Counted from the stretch's first letter, positions 52,580 through 61,855 are shown. The stretch: 64,000 nt of DNA from Pseudomonas viridiflava (GCF_900582195.1 NZ_UTHA01000227.1:248001-312000); one strand, 5' to 3'. The notes: generated by a model not told the origin, from the sequence alone. Numbers and translations are program-made.

Positions 52580-52644
52580 GGAAGGCTCTCGTACAATATG
52601 CGGAATAAAGGTTTTCGCGGATCTTGAAACCGCCGCAGCCCCCT

Positions 52645-52731
52645 GTGGGAGCGAGCTTGCTCGCGAAGGCGTCCGGTCAGATGACATTTGTTTCACTGAC
52701 CCACCGCTTTCGCGAGCAAGCTCGCCTCCAC
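52645..52731. repeat. REP-type inverted repeat pair
   Basis: GTGGGAGCGAGCTTGCTCGC and its near complement (right end CGCCTCCAC) inverted across about 45 bases. Located in the divergent space between ptrB and the membrane-protein gene at 52817. Confidence 0.85.
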
Positions 52732-52816
52732 AGGGTTTGCTGCTGGCCGTCTGGTATTGGGACAAGCCGGACGGGCGAAAAGTCGTTACTATAAGCGCCT
52801 CTTTGCTTGCCTTGCC

Positions 52817-53314
52817 ATGGACACCATGACCGAGAACGACTATCTGATCGCCTGGGGCCTCTACGCCTTTGCCGCCGTGGGCTGCCTGTTGGTATGGATG
52901 CGCCTGACCACCTGGATGTGGCGCTGGTTGCGCGAGCCGTTGCGTGTGCTGATGGCGGTGTTGCTGTTCAGCCCGACCATCATTGACCCGGTGAAGGCCA
53001 AGGTTGCACCGTCCATCGCCATCACTGCGCTGGACCTGGCCTTCAAGGTCGGCAACAACGCCTGGCGTGCAGTCTCCGATCTGTTCATGTACGGCATGAT
53101 CGCTTTTGGCGTCTACCTGATTTTCGTGCTGATTCGCTTCCCTCTCGAACGTGCTTCGAGGGCGCGCCGGGAACAGGCCGAAGCCGCCAAAGCCGCCGCG
53201 CGTGCCGATGACCGCGACGATGATCAACCGTTTGGCGGCGCCGGTGATGACCGTTACGGTCGCCCGCCCGTGCCGAACAACCCGCAGCGCATGCGGGTCG
53301 AGCCGCGCCTGTAA
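52817..53314 (+). CDS. Conserved two-helix membrane protein of unknown function
   Basis: 165 residues from ATG 52817 (ATG 52826 is three codons later; ribosome sites are weak for both). Two or three hydrophobic helices (LIAWGLYAFAAVGCLLVWM, VLMAVLLFSPTIID, and FMYGMIAFGVYLIFVLI) are followed by a highly charged Ala/Arg/Asp tail. No domain is recognised. It precedes yafJ by 15 bases on the same strand and is probably in an operon with it. Confidence 0.75.
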   Translation: MDTMTENDYLIAWGLYAFAAVGCLLVWMRLTTWMWRWLREPLRVLMAVLLFSPTIIDPVKAKVAPSIAITALDLAFKVGNNAWRAVSDLFMYGMIAFGVYLIFVLIRFPLERASRARREQAEAAKAAARADDRDDDQPFGGAGDDRYGRPPVPNNPQRMRVEPRL

Positions 53315-53329
53315 CCCGAGAGTCCGCAC

Positions 53330-54106
53330 ATGTGTGAATTACTGGGCATGAGTGCCAACGTGCCGACCGATATCGTGTTCAGCTTCACCGGCCTGATGCA
53401 GCGCGGCGGTCGCACCGGCCCGCACCGCGACGGCTGGGGCATTGCCTTCTATGAAGGCCGTGGCTTGCGCCTGTTTCAGGATCCGGCCGCAAGTTGCGAG
53501 TCCGAAGTCGCCAATCTGGTGCAGCGTTATCCGATCAAAAGCGAAGTGGTCATCGGCCATATCCGCCAGGCCAATGTTGGCAAGGTCTGCCTGTCCAACA
53601 CCCATCCGTTCGTCCGCGAACTGTGGGGGCGCAACTGGTGCTTTGCGCACAACGGCCAGCTCGCCGATTTCACTCCAATCAAAAGCTTTTACCGCCCGGT
53701 CGGCGATACCGATAGCGAAGCGGCATTCTGCGATTTGCTCAACCGCGTGCGTGCAGCATTTCCGGAGCCGGTCGATATAGAAGCGCTGTTGCCGGACCTG
53801 GTCGCCGCTTGCGCAGAGTACCGCAGCAAAGGCGTGTTCAACTGCCTGCTCAGCGACGGCGACTGGCTGTTCTGCTATTGCTCGACCAAACTCGCACAGA
53901 TCACCCGTCGTGCACCGTTCGGCCCGGCGCGCCTGAAAGATGTCGACGTGATCGTCGATTTTCAGGCGGAAACCACGCCCAACGACGTGGTCACGGTGAT
54001 CGCCACCGAGCCTTTGACCGAAAACGAAACCTGGACCCGCTACGAACCGGGCCAATGGAGCCTGTGGCGACGCGGTGAATGCGTCAGCCAAGGCAAGACC
54101 GAATAA
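53330..54106 (+). CDS. yafJ: Class II glutamine amidotransferase (YafJ type)
   Basis: 258 residues. The N-terminal Cys2 (MCELLGMSAN) is the Ntn nucleophile after Met removal. RGGRTGPHRDGWG, HIRQANVG and AHNGQLADF complete the glutaminase site. It contains only the amidotransferase domain and lacks a synthase partner domain, as usual for the YafJ group; its acceptor substrate is not established. Flanked by two membrane-protein genes in the same direction (gaps 15 and 12 bases). Confidence 0.93.
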   Translation: MCELLGMSANVPTDIVFSFTGLMQRGGRTGPHRDGWGIAFYEGRGLRLFQDPAASCESEVANLVQRYPIKSEVVIGHIRQANVGKVCLSNTHPFVRELWGRNWCFAHNGQLADFTPIKSFYRPVGDTDSEAAFCDLLNRVRAAFPEPVDIEALLPDLVAACAEYRSKGVFNCLLSDGDWLFCYCSTKLAQITRRAPFGPARLKDVDVIVDFQAETTPNDVVTVIATEPLTENETWTRYEPGQWSLWRRGECVSQGKTE

Positions 54107-54118
54107 GGATTGCACCCC

Positions 54119-54661
54119 ATGTTGCTCAGTTATGTACGGCTGGTGTTGTTTGCGGCGGGCCTGTTGATCGGTGTCCAGGTGCCAGGCTTCATCAACGATT
54201 ACGCGAAACGTGTCGAGGCGCATCTGATCGAGGCGCAGACGGGCCTGCGCGGTTTTCAGGGCACCGCCGAGCAGTTTTTCAAGGGCGATATGCAGGCCCT
54301 GGTTGCGCATTATCGCGCCAGTGAAGATCCGATCTTCCGCAGCGACGCCGACAGTCTGAACACCTTGCTCACGCGTCAGGTGGCGTTGGACAAGCAGTTC
54401 CAGGCGATGCAAGGGCCGTGGTACATCCGCTTCCTGCAAGTGGTGCTGGCCGCTGACCCGGATATTCGCAAGGAAACCTGGAACGGCTACAGCTACCAGA
54501 TTCTGCTGACCCCGGAAGCGATGATCTGGGGCATGAGCGGCGCGTTGTTGTTGTCATTCGGGATTGAATGCCTGTTCCGCTTGATCGACTGGGTCGTTCT
54601 CGGTGGTCGACGTCTGCGCCAGAGCCGGCCGATCGAAGATCGCGACGTGCGCGGCCTCTGA
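54119..54661 (+). CDS. DUF2937 membrane protein
   Basis: 180 residues from ATG 54119 (TAAGGA at 54104-54109; TTG 54110 is the other option). One helix near the N-terminus (YVRLVLFAAGLLIGVQV) and one near the C-terminus (MIWGMSGALLLSFGIECLF) flank a helical periplasmic-type loop (about 30-125). This matches the DUF2937 family; function unknown. It is the last gene of the 52817-54661 run and converges on the LysR gene at 54705. Confidence 0.85.
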   Translation: MLLSYVRLVLFAAGLLIGVQVPGFINDYAKRVEAHLIEAQTGLRGFQGTAEQFFKGDMQALVAHYRASEDPIFRSDADSLNTLLTRQVALDKQFQAMQGPWYIRFLQVVLAADPDIRKETWNGYSYQILLTPEAMIWGMSGALLLSFGIECLFRLIDWVVLGGRRLRQSRPIEDRDVRGL

Positions 54662-54675
54662 AATCCCGCAGTAAG

Positions 54676-54706
54676 GATCGTTCCCACGCTCTGCGTAGGA
54701 ACGATC
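54676..54706. terminator. 14-bp hairpin between convergent genes
   Basis: GATCGTTCCCACGC and GCGTAGGAACGATC (one mismatch) around TCT, the same element as 9872-9902. The hairpin overlaps the stop codon of the minus-strand LysR gene, so it may end transcription on either strand. Confidence 0.6.
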
Positions 54707-55616
54707 AACTTAACGCGATGTAGTCCTTGCCCACTTTGTGCGCATACCCTTCAAGCACCTGCTGACACAACGTCACAATCTCCTCGACCCACTCAACCCC
54801 CACCCGCCACGACACCACCACCTGCAGGTTTGGCGGTCGCTGATCAATGGCCAACAAGGTCAATTCCCCCCGCGCCAACTCCTCGGCCACCAGCACCGGT
54901 GGCAGCACACCAATCCCAAATCCATCACGTAATAACCGGGTAATCGCCGACACCGAGTTCACGCAGTTCAAGCGTGGCGCCAGCACACCGTTGGCCTGCA
55001 TCAGCGCCAGGAGGTCCTGATGCGGCCGGGAGTTTTTCGAGTAGGTGATGATCCGCTCCTGCGCCAATTCGGCGAGGTCAGCGAAGTCGCGGTTATAGAT
55101 CGAGTTACTGGCGACAATCCAGCCCAGCGGATGGCTGGCCAGCTCCAGACTGCGCACGCTTTCATGGCGGATCAGGTCGGTTTGCAGAACGATGTCGAGA
55201 AAGCCTTTTTGCAGCTGATCGCAGAGGTTCAGCGAGGTATCCGCCACCAGTTCGATTTCCACCCGCGGATACAGGTCGGTCATCTGCGCCACCAACGGGC
55301 TGAGCCAGGTGTGGATTACCGTGTCCATTACGCCAATGCGCACCCGGCCGACCTTGCTCGAGCGGGTCTCGATCGACTGCTTGAGCGCCGACATGGTGTC
55401 GAGCATCTGCTCGGCGTACTCCAGCACTTTCAAGCCTTCGGGCGTCAGGCTGACACCGCGTGAATCACGCAAAAACAGCTTCACCCCCAACTCGCCTTCC
55501 AGCACCGCAATGCGGCTGGAGATCGACGCCTGGGTGGTGAAAAGCTTGTCGGCGGTCAGGCGAAAACTCTTCAGGCGGGCGACCCAGACAAAGGTCTCGA
55601 GAAACTTCAGGTTCAT
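54705..55616 (-). CDS. LysR regulator divergent from the 5-oxoproline operon
   Basis: 303 residues from ATG 55614-55616 (TTG 55622 is two codons upstream). HTH at about 3-60 (SFRLTADKLFTTQASISSRIAVLE), effector domain after. It is divergent from the MFS-pxpABC genes (159-base gap), so it likely controls them, perhaps in response to 5-oxoproline or a related acid. That is inference from position only. Confidence 0.9.
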   Translation of the reverse strand: MNLKFLETFVWVARLKSFRLTADKLFTTQASISSRIAVLEGELGVKLFLRDSRGVSLTPEGLKVLEYAEQMLDTMSALKQSIETRSSKVGRVRIGVMDTVIHTWLSPLVAQMTDLYPRVEIELVADTSLNLCDQLQKGFLDIVLQTDLIRHESVRSLELASHPLGWIVASNSIYNRDFADLAELAQERIITYSKNSRPHQDLLALMQANGVLAPRLNCVNSVSAITRLLRDGFGIGVLPPVLVAEELARGELTLLAIDQRPPNLQVVVSWRVGVEWVEEIVTLCQQVLEGYAHKVGKDYIALS

Positions 55617-55775
55617 GGGCAAGGCTCGGGTGACAAATTTTTCTTATGGCTAAGGCGGGTTTTTATTCGTTGGACGCAGCGGGGCCGCGCGACGAAAAAT
55701 CGACGCATCCGGCCCCCACGATAGGCGTCGTCGGGGCTACGAACAAGACCAATAAAAAACCTGCGGAGATAAGCC

Positions 55776-57062
55776 ATGCGTGCTCCCGACACCCTAGAAA
55801 TTCCCAAGGCAACGGCGCGTCCGGGGCCGTTCGATTGGTATCGCAACATCAACCAGCAGGAGCGTCGTACGTTCTGGAGCTGCAAGATCGGCTACGGTCT
55901 GGACGGCATGGACACGCAGATGCTCAGCTTCGTCGTGCCGACGCTGATCGCGATGTGGGGCATCACCACCGGCGAAGCGGGGCTGATTCACACCAGCACG
56001 CTGATCGCTTCAGCGATTGGCGGCTGGGTTGCCGGGATTCTCTCTGACCGCATCGGTCGGGTGCGCACCCTGCAACTGACGGTGCTCTGGTTCGCCTTCT
56101 TCACCTTTCTCTGCGGTTTCGCGCAAAACTACGAACAACTGCTGATCGCGCGCACGTTGATGGGCTTCGGTTTCGGCGGCGAATGGACCGCCGGCGCGGT
56201 GCTGATCGGTGAAGTGATCCGCGCCAAGGACCGCGGCAAAGCAGTGGGCATGGTGCAATCCGGGTGGGCGCTGGGCTGGGGGCTGACGGCGATTCTGTAT
56301 GCGCTGCTGTTTTCGGTGTTGCCCCCGGAAGATGCCTGGCGTGCACTGTTCATCCTCGGCATCGTGCCGGCAATTTTCGTGATCTTCGTTCGGCGTCTGG
56401 TGAAGGATCCGGAGATCTACCGCGAGGCCAAAGCTCAGCAAACGCCGGAGAATCAATCGAAGTTCTATGAGATCTTCGCGCCGGGCATGCTCTTCACCAC
56501 GTTCCGCGCTTCACTGCTGACCACCGGTGCACTGGGCGGCTATTACGCGATCACTTCCTGGCTGCCGACCTTCCTGAAGAACGAGCGCGGTTTGAGCGTA
56601 CTCGGCACCGGCGGTTATCTGGCGATGGTGATTGTCGGGTCTTATGTCGGTTATGTGATCAGCGCTTATCTGACTGATCTGCTCGGCCGCAAAAAGAATT
56701 TCATCCTGTTCGCGGTCGGCTCGTTCACCATCGTTTTGCTCTACACGCAATTGCCGGTCAGTAACGGTGTGATGCTCTGGCTGGGCTTCCCTCTGGGCTT
56801 CTTCGCCTCGGGGATTTTCAGCGGTATGGGTGCGTTTCTGACTGAATTGTTTCCTACACGAATTCGCGGTTCGGGGCAGGGCTTCTGCTACAACATCGGC
56901 CGTGCGCTGGCAGCCTTGTTTCCGCTGCTGATCGGTCTGCTGAGCCAGAAGGTGCCGTTGAGTGTGGGCATTGGCGCATTCGCAGCGGTGTCTTACGGCG
57001 TGGTGATTATCGCGGCGTTAAGCCTGCCGGAAACCCGTGGCAAGCAACTGGACGCGCAGTAA
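55776..57062 (+). CDS. MFS transporter of the aromatic acid/organic acid:H+ symporter type
   Basis: 428 residues with 12 hydrophobic helices. The cytoplasmic loop motif GILSDRIGRVRTLQL (residues about 85-100) is the MFS signature 2-3 loop, and LPETRGKQ the C-terminal signature of the AAHS/MHS-type. A charged D(M/L)D in helix 1 (GLDGMDTQML) is typical of acid symporters. It lies 62 bases upstream of pxpA on the same strand; uptake of 5-oxoproline or a related carboxylate is the likely role. Confidence 0.9.
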   Translation: MRAPDTLEIPKATARPGPFDWYRNINQQERRTFWSCKIGYGLDGMDTQMLSFVVPTLIAMWGITTGEAGLIHTSTLIASAIGGWVAGILSDRIGRVRTLQLTVLWFAFFTFLCGFAQNYEQLLIARTLMGFGFGGEWTAGAVLIGEVIRAKDRGKAVGMVQSGWALGWGLTAILYALLFSVLPPEDAWRALFILGIVPAIFVIFVRRLVKDPEIYREAKAQQTPENQSKFYEIFAPGMLFTTFRASLLTTGALGGYYAITSWLPTFLKNERGLSVLGTGGYLAMVIVGSYVGYVISAYLTDLLGRKKNFILFAVGSFTIVLLYTQLPVSNGVMLWLGFPLGFFASGIFSGMGAFLTELFPTRIRGSGQGFCYNIGRALAALFPLLIGLLSQKVPLSVGIGAFAAVSYGVVIIAALSLPETRGKQLDAQ

Positions 57063-57124
57063 CTGATAACCTGCGTAGCAAAGTCCTACAGATAAAAAGA
57101 CAAGCACCTACAGGAGTGTTCACC

Positions 57125-57877
57125 GTGAGCCGCCTGCTATTGAATTGCGACATCGGCGAGAGCTTCGGCAGTTGGACCATGGGTCTGGACGCCGAGGTCA
57201 TGCCCTTCATTGATTGTGCCAACGTGGCCTGTGGCTTCCACGCCGGCGACCCGAGCATCATGCGCAAGACCGTCAGCCTGGCCCTGAGCCACGGCGTGCA
57301 GATTGGCGCGCACCCGGCTTATCAGGATCTGGTCGGCTTCGGCCGCCGCTCCATGGCCTACTCGGCGCAAGAGCTGCAAGACCTCCTGCATTATCAGATT
57401 GGCGCGCTCGATGGCATTTGCAAAGCTCAGGGCGGGCGCGTCAGTTACGTCAAACCCCATGGCGCGATGTACAACGACATGATGGCCAACCCCGCGCAAC
57501 TGCGTGCGGTGATTCAGGCGGTGGCCGCTTACGACCGCAACTTGCCATTGATGCTGATGGCCACCCGCGACAACTCGGCAGCGCAGCAGATTGGCGATGA
57601 GTATGGCGTGACCCTGTGGTTCGAAGCTTTCGCCGATCGCGCTTATGACAGTGCCGGCAAACTGGTCTCGCGACAAATACCGGGAGCGGTGCATCACGAT
57701 GCCGAAACCATCATCGAACAAGCCCTGACCATCGCCCGCGGTGACAACCTCAGCGCCAGCGACGGCAGCGCCTTGCGCTTGCATGCCAACACACTTTGCG
57801 TGCACGGCGACAACGCCAGTTCGGTGGCCGCCGTGCAACGCATTCGCGAGGCCTTGAATCAGCAGAGTGCGTCATGA
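57125..57877 (+). CDS. pxpA: 5-oxoprolinase subunit A (LamB/YcsF family)
   Basis: 250 residues from GTG 57125 with AGGAG at 57112-57116; GTG 57116 sits inside that site. The LamB/YcsF signature is NCDIGESFG at the N-terminus, ANVACGFHAGDP, IGAHPAYQD and VKPHGAMYND, all conserved. With PxpB and PxpC it hydrolyses 5-oxoproline (pyroglutamate) to glutamate using ATP. The stop overlaps pxpB by four bases (ATGA). Confidence 0.96.
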   Translation: MSRLLLNCDIGESFGSWTMGLDAEVMPFIDCANVACGFHAGDPSIMRKTVSLALSHGVQIGAHPAYQDLVGFGRRSMAYSAQELQDLLHYQIGALDGICKAQGGRVSYVKPHGAMYNDMMANPAQLRAVIQAVAAYDRNLPLMLMATRDNSAAQQIGDEYGVTLWFEAFADRAYDSAGKLVSRQIPGAVHHDAETIIEQALTIARGDNLSASDGSALRLHANTLCVHGDNASSVAAVQRIREALNQQSAS

Positions 57878-58578
57878 ACCCAAGGATTGAAGTGGTGGCA
57901 CTGGATTGCCTGATGCTGCGTCTGTTCGATGAAATCGCCGAAGCCAACATGCCATGGATGCTCGCTGCCAGTGAGCGTTTGCGTGCGGTGTTCGGCGAGC
58001 AATTGATTGATCTGGTGCCGTCCTATACGACGTTGATGGTGCATTACGATCTGACTGCACTGAGTCCGAATCAGGCGCGGGAATTGATCGGCGAAGCGTT
58101 GATCGACCTGTCGCCGAATGCGCGAACCGCTGGCCAATGCCATGTGCTGCCGGTCTGGTATGACTTGAGCGTTGGCCCTGAGTTGAGTTTGCTGGCCGAG
58201 CGCAGCGGTCTGGCGGTGGATGAAGTGATCCGTCGCCACAGCGGACGTGAGTATCAGGTATTCGCCCTTGGTTTCGCGCCGGGCTTTGCATTTATGGGGT
58301 TGGTGGAAGAGGTTCTGGCGGCGCCACGTCTAAACACGCCACGCAAGAAAGTCGCTGCTGGCAGCGTCGGCATTGCCGAGCGGCAAACCGCTGCGTATCC
58401 CGTGGTATCCCCCGGCGGCTGGAACCTGATCGGCCGCACCCCGGCCAAGTTGTTCGACCGCAATCGCGAGGGCTACAGCCTGATGCAACCGGGCGACACC
58501 GTGCGCTTCGAAGCGGTCAGTCATGCCGAGTTCGTCAATCTGGGCGGCGATGACACGCCACTGGAGGTGCGGGCATGA
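57874..58578 (+). CDS. pxpB: 5-oxoprolinase subunit B
   Basis: 234 residues of the PxpB/KipI-like family. The PGFAFMGL-, RK.VAAGSVGIA-, and YPVVSPGGWNLIGRTP-type segments near residues 125-190 identify it. Start ATG 57874 overlaps the pxpA stop; its own stop overlaps pxpC by four bases. Subunit of the ATP-dependent 5-oxoprolinase. Confidence 0.95.
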   Translation: MNPRIEVVALDCLMLRLFDEIAEANMPWMLAASERLRAVFGEQLIDLVPSYTTLMVHYDLTALSPNQARELIGEALIDLSPNARTAGQCHVLPVWYDLSVGPELSLLAERSGLAVDEVIRRHSGREYQVFALGFAPGFAFMGLVEEVLAAPRLNTPRKKVAAGSVGIAERQTAAYPVVSPGGWNLIGRTPAKLFDRNREGYSLMQPGDTVRFEAVSHAEFVNLGGDDTPLEVRA

Positions 58579-59498
58579 GCCGACTGACAATTGAAGCGAG
58601 CACGCCACTGTGCCTGTTGCAAGACGCAGGGCGTTTCGGCGTGCGGCATCTGGGCGTGACCCAGGGTGGTGCGGCGGATTGGTGTTCGATGAGTTGGGCC
58701 AACTGGTTGCTCGGCAACGAGCTGGATGCAACGGTGATCGAAATCACCCTCGGCGGCTTTGCCGTGGTGGCCGAAGAGGCGTGTTGGCTGGCGTTGGCTG
58801 GCGCAGATCTTGGCGCGCAGATCGACGGTCAGCCACTGGCGCCTTGGCGCAGTTTCAAGTTGGGCAAAGGGCAGACGTTGCGCCTCACTCAGCCGTTGCT
58901 CGGTGCCCGGGCTTACCTGGCAGCGCCGGGTGGTTTTGATGCACCGAAGGTGCTGGGCAGTAGCGCCACGGTTGTACGTGAAGAACTCGGTGGTCCGGAT
59001 GGCATGGGCTTACCATTGGCGAGGGGAGCGGTGCTGAGTTATCGCGGGGAATCGCTGTTGCTGCGCGAAGTGCCTTTGGCATTACAGCCGGATCTGAAAT
59101 TGAATGCACCGCTGGATCTGGTGCTCGGCGCACAGATCGGTCAGTTCGGCGGGCAAAGCCTGTTTGATGTATTCAACAGTGCGTGGACGCTGGACAGCCG
59201 CGCCGATCGCATGGGCATTCGCCTGCTCGGCAAGGCGTTGCAGTATCAGGGCCAGCCGATGATTTCCGAGGGGATTCCATTGGGCGCGGTGCAGGTGCCG
59301 CCGGATGGCCAGCCGATTGTGTTGCTTAATGATCGGCAGACGATTGGCGGCTATCCACGATTGGGCGCATTGACACCGATGGCGTTGGCGCGGTTGGCGC
59401 AGTGTCTGCCGGGCGCGCAGGTGCGGTTGCGGCCGGTGGTGCAAGACGTCGCGCACCGTGAACACACCAAATATCTGCAGCGTTTCAGCAATAGCTAA
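58575..59498 (+). CDS. pxpC: 5-oxoprolinase subunit C
   Basis: 307 residues of the biotin-dependent-carboxyltransferase/KipA-like family that forms the second half of the PxpBC pair. It has DAGRFGVRHLGVTQGGAAD near the N-terminus and DRMGIRLLGKAL, ISEGIPLGAVQVPPDGQPIVLLNDRQTIGGYP-type segments. ATGA overlap with pxpB. Together with pxpA and the MFS gene it forms one transcription unit. Confidence 0.95.
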   Translation: MSRLTIEASTPLCLLQDAGRFGVRHLGVTQGGAADWCSMSWANWLLGNELDATVIEITLGGFAVVAEEACWLALAGADLGAQIDGQPLAPWRSFKLGKGQTLRLTQPLLGARAYLAAPGGFDAPKVLGSSATVVREELGGPDGMGLPLARGAVLSYRGESLLLREVPLALQPDLKLNAPLDLVLGAQIGQFGGQSLFDVFNSAWTLDSRADRMGIRLLGKALQYQGQPMISEGIPLGAVQVPPDGQPIVLLNDRQTIGGYPRLGALTPMALARLAQCLPGAQVRLRPVVQDVAHREHTKYLQRFSNS

Positions 59499-59518
59499 AA
59501 GTTTCGTCGGAACGCCGC

Positions 59519-59585
59519 CCGGAGCAAGCTCGTTCCGACAAGGTGAAATGCATTCCAATGTGGGAGCGAGCTTGCTCGCGAAGGG
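59519..59585. repeat. REP-type inverted repeat, one arm degenerate
   Basis: CGGAGCAAGCTCGTTCCGAC at the left is a diverged partner of the intact GTGGGAGCGAGCTTGCTCGC arm at 59560. Lies between the convergent pxpC and VWA-protein genes. Confidence 0.7.
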
Positions 59586-59605
59586 GCCATCACTGACACC
59601 GGAGG

Positions 59606-60784
59606 TTATTTGGACAAAAACCGCATCCCTTCCTCAAGCCCGCGCAACGTCAACGGATACATCTGATCCTCGATCAGATCCCTCACGATGTTGGTCGACG
59701 AGGTATAGCCCCAGGTGTCCTTCGGATACGGGTTGATCCAGATGAGCTTCTTGTACTTCTCCATGAAGCGCTGCATCCATACATATCCCGGCTCTTCGTT
59801 CCAGTGCTCGACGCTGCCGCCGGCCTGGGTGATTTCATATGGCGCCATCGCCGCGTCACCGATGAAGATCACTTTGTAGTCGGCACCGTACTTGTGCAGC
59901 AGGTCCTGGGTCGAAGTGCGCTCGGAGGTGCGGCGCATGTTGTTCTTCCACACTGACTCATAAATGAAGTTGTGGAAGTAGAAGTACTCCAGGTGCTTGA
60001 ACTCGGTCTTGCAGGCCGAGAACAGCTCTTCGCAGATCTTTACGTGGGCGTCCATCGAACCGCCGATGTCGAACAACAGCAACAGTTTCACCGTGTTGCG
60101 GCGCTCGGGACGCATCTGGATGTTCAGCAGCCCGGCATCCTTGGCGGTGTGGTCGATGGTGCCGTCAATATCCAGCTCTTCCGCCGCGCCCTGACGCGCG
60201 AACTTGCGCAGGCGACGCAGGGCCACTTTGATATTGCGCGTGCCCAGTTCCACCGAATCATCGAGGTTCTTGTACTCACGCTGATCCCAGACTTTCACCG
60301 CTTTGCCCTGGCGCTTGCCGGCATCGCCAACGCGAATGCCTTCCGGATTGAAGCCGCCGGAACCGAACGGGCTAGTGCCGCCAGTGCCAATCCATTTATT
60401 GCCGCCGGCGTGGCGTTCCTTCTGTTCTTCCAGACGTTTCTTGAACTCTTCGATCAGTTTGTCCAGACCGCCAAGGGACTGGATCTGCGCGCGTTCCTCA
60501 TCAGTCAGCGAGCGCTCGAACTCCTTGCGCAGCCAGTCTTCGGGAATCAGCGCCTGCAGATGATCGTCGAGCTTTTCCAGGCCATTGAAGTAGGCGCCGA
60601 ACGCGCGGTCGAACTTGTCGAAATGGCGTTCGTCCTTCACCAGAATCGCCCGCGACAAGTAATAGAACTCGTCCATGTCGGCGAAGGTCACGCGCTGTTT
60701 CAGCGCGTTGATCAGGTCGAGCAGCTCGCGCACCGACACCGGCACCTTGGCTGCACGCATTTCATTGAACAGGTTGAGCAACAT
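59606..60784 (-). CDS. VWA-domain protein (CoxE-like), partner of MoxR
   Basis: 392 residues. A helical N-terminal half (about 1-200) precedes a von Willebrand A domain with MIDAS sequence LLLFDIGGSMDAH (DxGxS form). Such proteins act with MoxR AAA+ ATPases in maturation or remodelling of metal or membrane complexes. The MoxR gene lies 12 bases upstream on the same strand, supporting one operon. Confidence 0.88.
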   Translation of the reverse strand: MLLNLFNEMRAAKVPVSVRELLDLINALKQRVTFADMDEFYYLSRAILVKDERHFDKFDRAFGAYFNGLEKLDDHLQALIPEDWLRKEFERSLTDEERAQIQSLGGLDKLIEEFKKRLEEQKERHAGGNKWIGTGGTSPFGSGGFNPEGIRVGDAGKRQGKAVKVWDQREYKNLDDSVELGTRNIKVALRRLRKFARQGAAEELDIDGTIDHTAKDAGLLNIQMRPERRNTVKLLLLFDIGGSMDAHVKICEELFSACKTEFKHLEYFYFHNFIYESVWKNNMRRTSERTSTQDLLHKYGADYKVIFIGDAAMAPYEITQAGGSVEHWNEEPGYVWMQRFMEKYKKLIWINPYPKDTWGYTSSTNIVRDLIEDQMYPLTLRGLEEGMRFLSK

Positions 60785-60796
60785 GGCATCAGCCTC

Positions 60797-61642
60797 TTAG
60801 CGAGAGCCGCGACGGCTCATGAACGCCAGTCGCTCGAGCAACTGCACGTCCTGCTCGTTCTTGACCAAGGCACCGGCCAGCGGCGGAATCGCCTTGGTCG
60901 GATCGCGTTCGCGCAGCACCGCTTCACCGATGTTGTCGGCCATTAACAGTTTCAGCCAGTCGACCAGTTCCGAGGTCGATGGCTTCTTCTTCAGGCCCGG
61001 CACCTTGCGCACGTCGAAGAACACGTCGAGCGCTTCGCTGACCAGATCCTTCTTGATGTCCGGGTAGTGCACGTCGACGATTTTCTGCAGGGTCGGGCGG
61101 TCCGGGAAGGCGATGTAGTGGAAGAAGCAGCGGCGCAGGAAGGCGTCCGGCAGCTCTTTCTCGTTGTTGGAGGTAATGATGATGATCGGGCGTTTTTTCG
61201 CCTTGATGGTCTCGTCGATCTCGTAAACGTAGAACTCCATCTTGTCGAGTTCTTGCAACAAGTCGTTGGGAAACTCGATGTCGGCCTTGTCGATTTCGTC
61301 GATCAGCAGAATGACCCGCTCCTCGGACTCGAAAGCCTCCCAGAGCTTGCCCTTCTTCAGGTAGTTGCGCACGTCGTGGACTTTTTCATTGCCCAGTTGC
61401 GAATCGCGCAGACGGCTGACCGCATCGTACTCGTACAGGCCCTGATGAGCCTTGGTGGTGGACTTGATGTGCCAGGTGATCAGCTTGGCATTGAACGATT
61501 CTGCCAGTTGCTCGGCGAGCATGGTCTTGCCGGTGCCCGGCTCGCCCTTGACCAGCAGCGGCCGCTCCAGGGTGATGGCGGCGTTGACCGCCAGCTTCAG
61601 GTCATCGGTGGCGACGTAGGCCTGGGTGCCTTCGAACTTCAT
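60797..61642 (-). CDS. MoxR-family AAA+ ATPase
   Basis: 281 residues. Walker A KGEPGTGKTMLAEQL near residue 33, Walker B ILLIDEIDKADIEF near 115, sensor-1 IIITSNNEKELPDAFLRRCFFHYIAFP with the arginine pair, and a C-terminal lid (about 190-270). MoxR ATPases act as chaperones with VWA partners such as the gene immediately downstream. The specific client here is unknown. Confidence 0.93.
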   Translation of the reverse strand: MKFEGTQAYVATDDLKLAVNAAITLERPLLVKGEPGTGKTMLAEQLAESFNAKLITWHIKSTTKAHQGLYEYDAVSRLRDSQLGNEKVHDVRNYLKKGKLWEAFESEERVILLIDEIDKADIEFPNDLLQELDKMEFYVYEIDETIKAKKRPIIIITSNNEKELPDAFLRRCFFHYIAFPDRPTLQKIVDVHYPDIKKDLVSEALDVFFDVRKVPGLKKKPSTSELVDWLKLLMADNIGEAVLRERDPTKAIPPLAGALVKNEQDVQLLERLAFMSRRGSR

Positions 61643-61855
61643 CTGCTAATCCTCGAACGGTAACGCCGACCTGACGGGCAGGGCGGGGGCGAAATAATCG
61701 GATGCCCGACTATAACGCGCAGGCCGGTCGACTGTGAACGCAGACGGCTTATTCAGTCTCTGAATGGGGCGTCACATGTTGACTCAGTCTCGGCCGATGG
61801 CCAGTATTCAGGTATCGCCGATTTGGCGATAGCCTTCAGGATGTCCACTGAATCT

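Noticed and set aside
50702..52627. 641-codon plus-strand frame opposite oligopeptidase B
   Set aside because: It mirrors the codon pattern of the real minus-strand gene, has no ribosome site and no family resemblance; a shadow in high-GC DNA.
52580..53329. 250-codon open frame upstream of oligopeptidase B on the same strand
   Set aside because: Family length and N-terminal wording fit ATG 52579. The extension is antisense to a membrane-protein gene and a REP element and is a shadow.
53339..54439. 366-codon minus-strand frame opposite yafJ and DUF2937 genes
   Set aside because: Antisense shadow of two well-supported genes without start site.
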